NCBI GenBank assembly: GCA_036559665.1
Contig: DATBSS010000380.1
Span: 1-14,582, forward strand
Length of the DNA: 14,582 nucleotides
Direction of reading: 5' to 3'
Source: DASRBA01 sp036559665
GTDB lineage: Bacteria > Myxococcota > Myxococcia > Myxococcales > Myxococcaceae
Shown here: positions 12,192 to 14,582 of the stretch, piece after piece
How positions within the stretch are numbered: position 1 is the stretch's first letter
Layout of the letters: the number at the start of each line of letters is the position of its first letter
Notes under the pieces: model-generated
What the model saw: only the letters and a program-made list of their open reading frames with translations
What the model was told of the DNA's origin: nothing
Database searches by the model: none
Position numbers and translations under genes: made by a program

Positions 12192-14312
12192 GTGCTGGTT
12201 CTTCCCTTGCTCTTGGCGCTGGGCGCCGCCCCCGCGACGCCGCCGGCGCCCGCCCGCCTGCACATCCGCGACATGGCCGCCTTCGACCCGGTGGCCGGCC
12301 CGGCGCCGCTCCGGGGCGAGTACCGCTCCACCAGCGGCACCCGCTACTCCATCGTGCAGTACGTGCCGGGAGAGGAGCGGAAGGTGGAGAAGGCCATCCG
12401 CGCCGCCGGCGGGCGCGTCATTGGCCCGGTGGTCGAGCATGCGATGCTGGTCGGCGGCGTCCCCACCCTCAAGCTCAAGGCGATGCCCGGGGTCCGCTTC
12501 GCCGGCCCGTTCGAGCCGGGCCACAAGCTCTCCGGGTCCCTGCGCGCGGCCGCCGCATCCACCAAGCAGCTGGAGTTGGTGGTGTCCGTGCTCTCCGACC
12601 CGGAGGGCACCGCCAAGCAGATCGCCCGCCTTGGCGGCCGGGCGACCCGGGCCGGCCAGGCCGGTCAGGCGCTCCGGGTCTCCATCCCGGCCGGGAAGCT
12701 GCCGGCGCTGGCCGCGCTCCCGGAGGTCCACAACGTCGAGCCGGCCACGATGGCCAGGTTCCTGCTGAACGTGGCGCCCGTCCTGGTGGGCGTGCGCACC
12801 ACGGCGGCGCCTCCGTGGGCGAGCTACCAGGGCCTGGATGGGACCGGGCAGATCCTGGGCGTCTACGACAGCGGCGGGGACACCGGCGACCCCAACACGC
12901 TCGTCCTCGACCTGCGCGCCCGCGTGCAGGGGGACGTCGTCGGATGGAGCAACCGGTACCAGCCTGTCGGCTGGCAGGACCGCGTGTACGACGGGACCCC
13001 GGCCTCTCACGGCACCCAGGTCCTGGACATCGCCGTCGGCAACGGCACCAGCTCCGGAGGGGGGCTCCTCCTCGGCGTGGCCCCGGGGGCCACCGCCGTC
13101 ATACGGTCCACGCTCGCCGACGCGGACGGCGGCACCCCGGGCTTCATCGACCTGCCGCTGGCGCTGGGGAACGCCTACGACGCCGGGGCGCGCGTCCACA
13201 ACGACAGCTGGGACCCGGCCACGGGGAACTGGCCGAACCTGGTTGGGGTGAATAACCAGTACACGCAGCAGGGCTCGGGGGCGCTGGACCAGTTCGCCTA
13301 CGGCCACCCGGAGATGCTGATCGTCACCGCGGCCGGGAACGAAGGGCCGAACGCCAACACCATCGGCACGTTGAGCACCGCCAAGAGCTCGCTCGCGGTA
13401 GGGAACGCCGGCAACGAGAAGCCATCCCGGGGGGCGCCGAACAACCTGGACGCCACGCCCACCGACCAGATCGAGCCCACCAGCTCACGTGGCCCCGCGG
13501 TCACCGGGCAGCTCAAGCCCGACGTGTGCGCACCGGGCGCGAGCATCGCCGTCGTGTGCTCCCAGGCGACGCTGGCCAACGGAGACTGCCCCAGCGGCAC
13601 GGACGTGGAGTACACGGGCCAGCCCCTCTACGAATATTCCACCGGGACCTCCTTCTCCGCGCCCGTGGTCTCCGGGATGGCGCTCCTGCTCCGCCAGGCG
13701 TTCGCGAGGGAATTCGTGAGGAAGCCTCCCGTCCGCGGTCCCTCCGGCATGCTGATCAAGGCCATGTTGATCAACGGCGCCGCCTCGCTCTACCCGAACG
13801 CGCCCGACAACAACCAGGGGTGGGGCGAGGTCAACCTCCAGCGGTCTCTCACGGGCACCGCCGGCGGCGGAACCGTGGCCTGGTACGACTCCCTGTACGC
13901 GCCGGGTGGCTCGTTCCAGTTCGTCGGCCCGAACCGGATGGTGATCTTCGACGGCGTGCAATTCACCCCCGGCCAGCCGGTCGCCATCACGCTGACCTGG
14001 TACGACCCACCGGACGCCCTCTACGCCGGGGCGCTGGTGAACGACCTGGACCTCACCCTGCAGGACGGCGGCACCGTCTACCGGGGCGGCCCGGGCAACA
14101 TCGTGGGCGGCGTGACGCAGCTGGGTGGAAACGCGGACCGGGTCAACACCACCGAGAAGATCGTGCTGCCGGTCCCGCCGGGTGGGGCGTGGAGCATCGT
14201 GGTGACCTCGTACTCCATGACGGCCCCCCTCCAGAACCAGCCCTTCGCGGTGGTGGTGACCTCCCTGCAGAGCCAGGCCCCCACCTCGGACCTGAGCAGG
14301 TTCACGCCCTGA
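12192..14312 (+). CDS. Exported Kp43-type subtilisin-like serine protease (subtilase 2)
   Basis: This 706-residue paralogue of subtilase 1 is collinear with it over the whole length. It has a signal peptide (MLVLPLLLALGAAPATPPAP), a propeptide-like region to about 205, and an S8 domain with Asp226 (GVYDSGGDTGD), His273 (ASHGTQV), Asn383 (AAGNEG) and Ser487 (GTSFSAP). The C-terminal beta-sandwich with ALVNDLDLTL (about 614-623) is the same Kp43-like module. Cysteines 446, 456 and 466 match three of subtilase 1. An insertion (FVRKPPVRG, about 508-516) follows the Ser helix. I prefer GTG 12192 because GGAGG at 12182-12186 precedes it, exactly as in subtilase 1; ATG 12180 would add only Met-Glu-Ala-Gln and has no Shine-Dalgarno. 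Both enzymes should be active. Substrate unknown. Confidence 0.92.
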   Translation: MLVLPLLLALGAAPATPPAPARLHIRDMAAFDPVAGPAPLRGEYRSTSGTRYSIVQYVPGEERKVEKAIRAAGGRVIGPVVEHAMLVGGVPTLKLKAMPGVRFAGPFEPGHKLSGSLRAAAASTKQLELVVSVLSDPEGTAKQIARLGGRATRAGQAGQALRVSIPAGKLPALAALPEVHNVEPATMARFLLNVAPVLVGVRTTAAPPWASYQGLDGTGQILGVYDSGGDTGDPNTLVLDLRARVQGDVVGWSNRYQPVGWQDRVYDGTPASHGTQVLDIAVGNGTSSGGGLLLGVAPGATAVIRSTLADADGGTPGFIDLPLALGNAYDAGARVHNDSWDPATGNWPNLVGVNNQYTQQGSGALDQFAYGHPEMLIVTAAGNEGPNANTIGTLSTAKSSLAVGNAGNEKPSRGAPNNLDATPTDQIEPTSSRGPAVTGQLKPDVCAPGASIAVVCSQATLANGDCPSGTDVEYTGQPLYEYSTGTSFSAPVVSGMALLLRQAFAREFVRKPPVRGPSGMLIKAMLINGAASLYPNAPDNNQGWGEVNLQRSLTGTAGGGTVAWYDSLYAPGGSFQFVGPNRMVIFDGVQFTPGQPVAITLTWYDPPDALYAGALVNDLDLTLQDGGTVYRGGPGNIVGGVTQLGGNADRVNTTEKIVLPVPPGGAWSIVVTSYSMTAPLQNQPFAVVVTSLQSQAPTSDLSRFTP

Positions 14313-14347
14313 CGCTCGGAGGTGGCGCCCCGCCGCGGCGTCCACGT

Positions 14348-14353
14348 TAGACT
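14348..14353 (+). promoter_or_regulatory. TAGACT -10-like box before the right-edge gene
   Basis: TAGACT ends 12 nt before ATG 14366, and there is no Shine-Dalgarno in between, so a start site near 14360 would give an almost leaderless message. No TTG-type -35 is visible. Reported mainly because the same box recurs in the window. Confidence 0.3.
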
Positions 14354-14365
14354 CGGCCGGGCCTG

Positions 14366-14582
14366 ATGAGCGTAGGTCCGGAGATCGAGCGCTACCGCGC
14401 GCTGGCCCGCGAGGCCATCCAGGCCGCCCCGAGCTACCCGGAGGGGCGGTACTCGGGGCGGGGGATCGTCATCTGCGCCGGCGGGCGCCGCTACTTCACC
14501 TGCGCCTGGGTCTGCCTGAAGATGCTGCGGCACCTCGGCTGCACGCTGCCGGTGGAGCTGTGGTACCTCGGGCCCTACGAGA
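14366..14582 (+). CDS. Probable glycosyltransferase, N-terminal fragment (mannosyltransferase-3-like)
   Basis: The frame is open from ATG 14366 to the right edge, giving the first 72 residues; the rest lies outside the window. After a helical N-terminus (EIERYRALAREAIQAAPSYP) comes GRGIVICAGGRRYF, a beta-strand and glycine turn like the nucleotide-sugar entry of GT-A enzymes. It is followed by CAWVCLKMLRHLGCTLPVELWYLGPYE. The order G-I-V-I-x-x-G-G, then L-x-x-L-R-x-x-G-C-x-L-P-V-E-L-W, resembles the start of the Mnn/alpha-mannosyltransferase family (Mannosyl_trans3). The assignment rests on this short stretch and is moderate. It lies 53 bp after subtilase 2, with no Shine-Dalgarno but a TAGACT box. 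Together with the activating fusion enzyme it suggests glycan modification. Confidence 0.6.
   Translation, partial: MSVGPEIERYRALAREAIQAAPSYPEGRYSGRGIVICAGGRRYFTCAWVCLKMLRHLGCTLPVELWYLGPYE

Noticed and set aside
14331..14340. CGCCGCGGCG perfect palindrome before the right-edge gene
   Set aside because: It is too short to form a looped hairpin and is expected by chance in GC-only sequence.
1..14582. Search for CRISPR arrays, tRNA genes, insertion-sequence ends, attachment sites and toxin-antitoxin pairs
   Set aside because: No regularly spaced direct repeats, tRNA arms, transposase-like frames or terminal inverted repeats were seen. The cNMP/zinc-ribbon pair lacks toxin-antitoxin features.

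Overview
The window is very GC-rich bacterial DNA, with most wobble positions G or C and many GTG starts. It most resembles a member of the Myxococcota, of the Anaeromyxobacter/Myxococcus type. The gene types support this: a doubled DUF507 protein beside uvrC, Kp43-type subtilases, DUF3108 and DUF4091 secreted proteins, and stand-alone cNMP-binding domains. This placement is an inference, because no rRNA or other marker gene is present.

Layout. Positions 3-2674, plus strand: the 3' end of uvrC, a DUF507 protein with two internal copies of its domain, a secreted Pro/Ala-rich repeat protein, and a small helical orphan whose tail overlaps the convergent gene. Positions 2613-6486, minus strand (read right to left): a secreted DUF3108 protein, a two-CBS-domain protein, a secreted DUF4091 glycosidase-like protein, and a second DUF3108 protein coupled to the DUF4091 gene by an ATGA overlap. 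Positions 6692-7374, plus strand: a lone cyclic-nucleotide-binding domain followed 17 bp later by a tiny four-cysteine zinc-ribbon protein. Positions 7487-14582, plus strand: two paralogous exported subtilases on either side of an 817-residue protein that joins an acyl-adenylating enzyme, an SGNH-hydrolase-like domain and a carrier-protein-like domain. The start of a probable glycosyltransferase runs off the right edge. No intergenic gap exceeds 300 bp. I see no tRNA, rRNA, CRISPR array, insertion sequence or phage gene.

The most interesting part is 7487-14582. The two subtilases share catalytic residues, a cysteine pattern, a C-terminal beta-sandwich, a signal peptide, a GTG start behind GGAGG, and a promoter-like TTGC..-N18-TAGG.T element. 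The unrelated three-domain activating enzyme sits between them. A loading-and-transfer system (adenylation, carrier, SGNH transfer) next to a glycosyltransferase suggests acylation or other decoration of a surface glycan or small molecule. That role is inference. The subtilases could mature or protect that surface, or could simply be degradative exoenzymes.

A second theme is translation-start architecture. TAGNNT -10-like boxes lie about 32-36 nt before genes with a Shine-Dalgarno, but only 7-12 nt before genes without one. This suggests a mix of leadered and leaderless transcripts.
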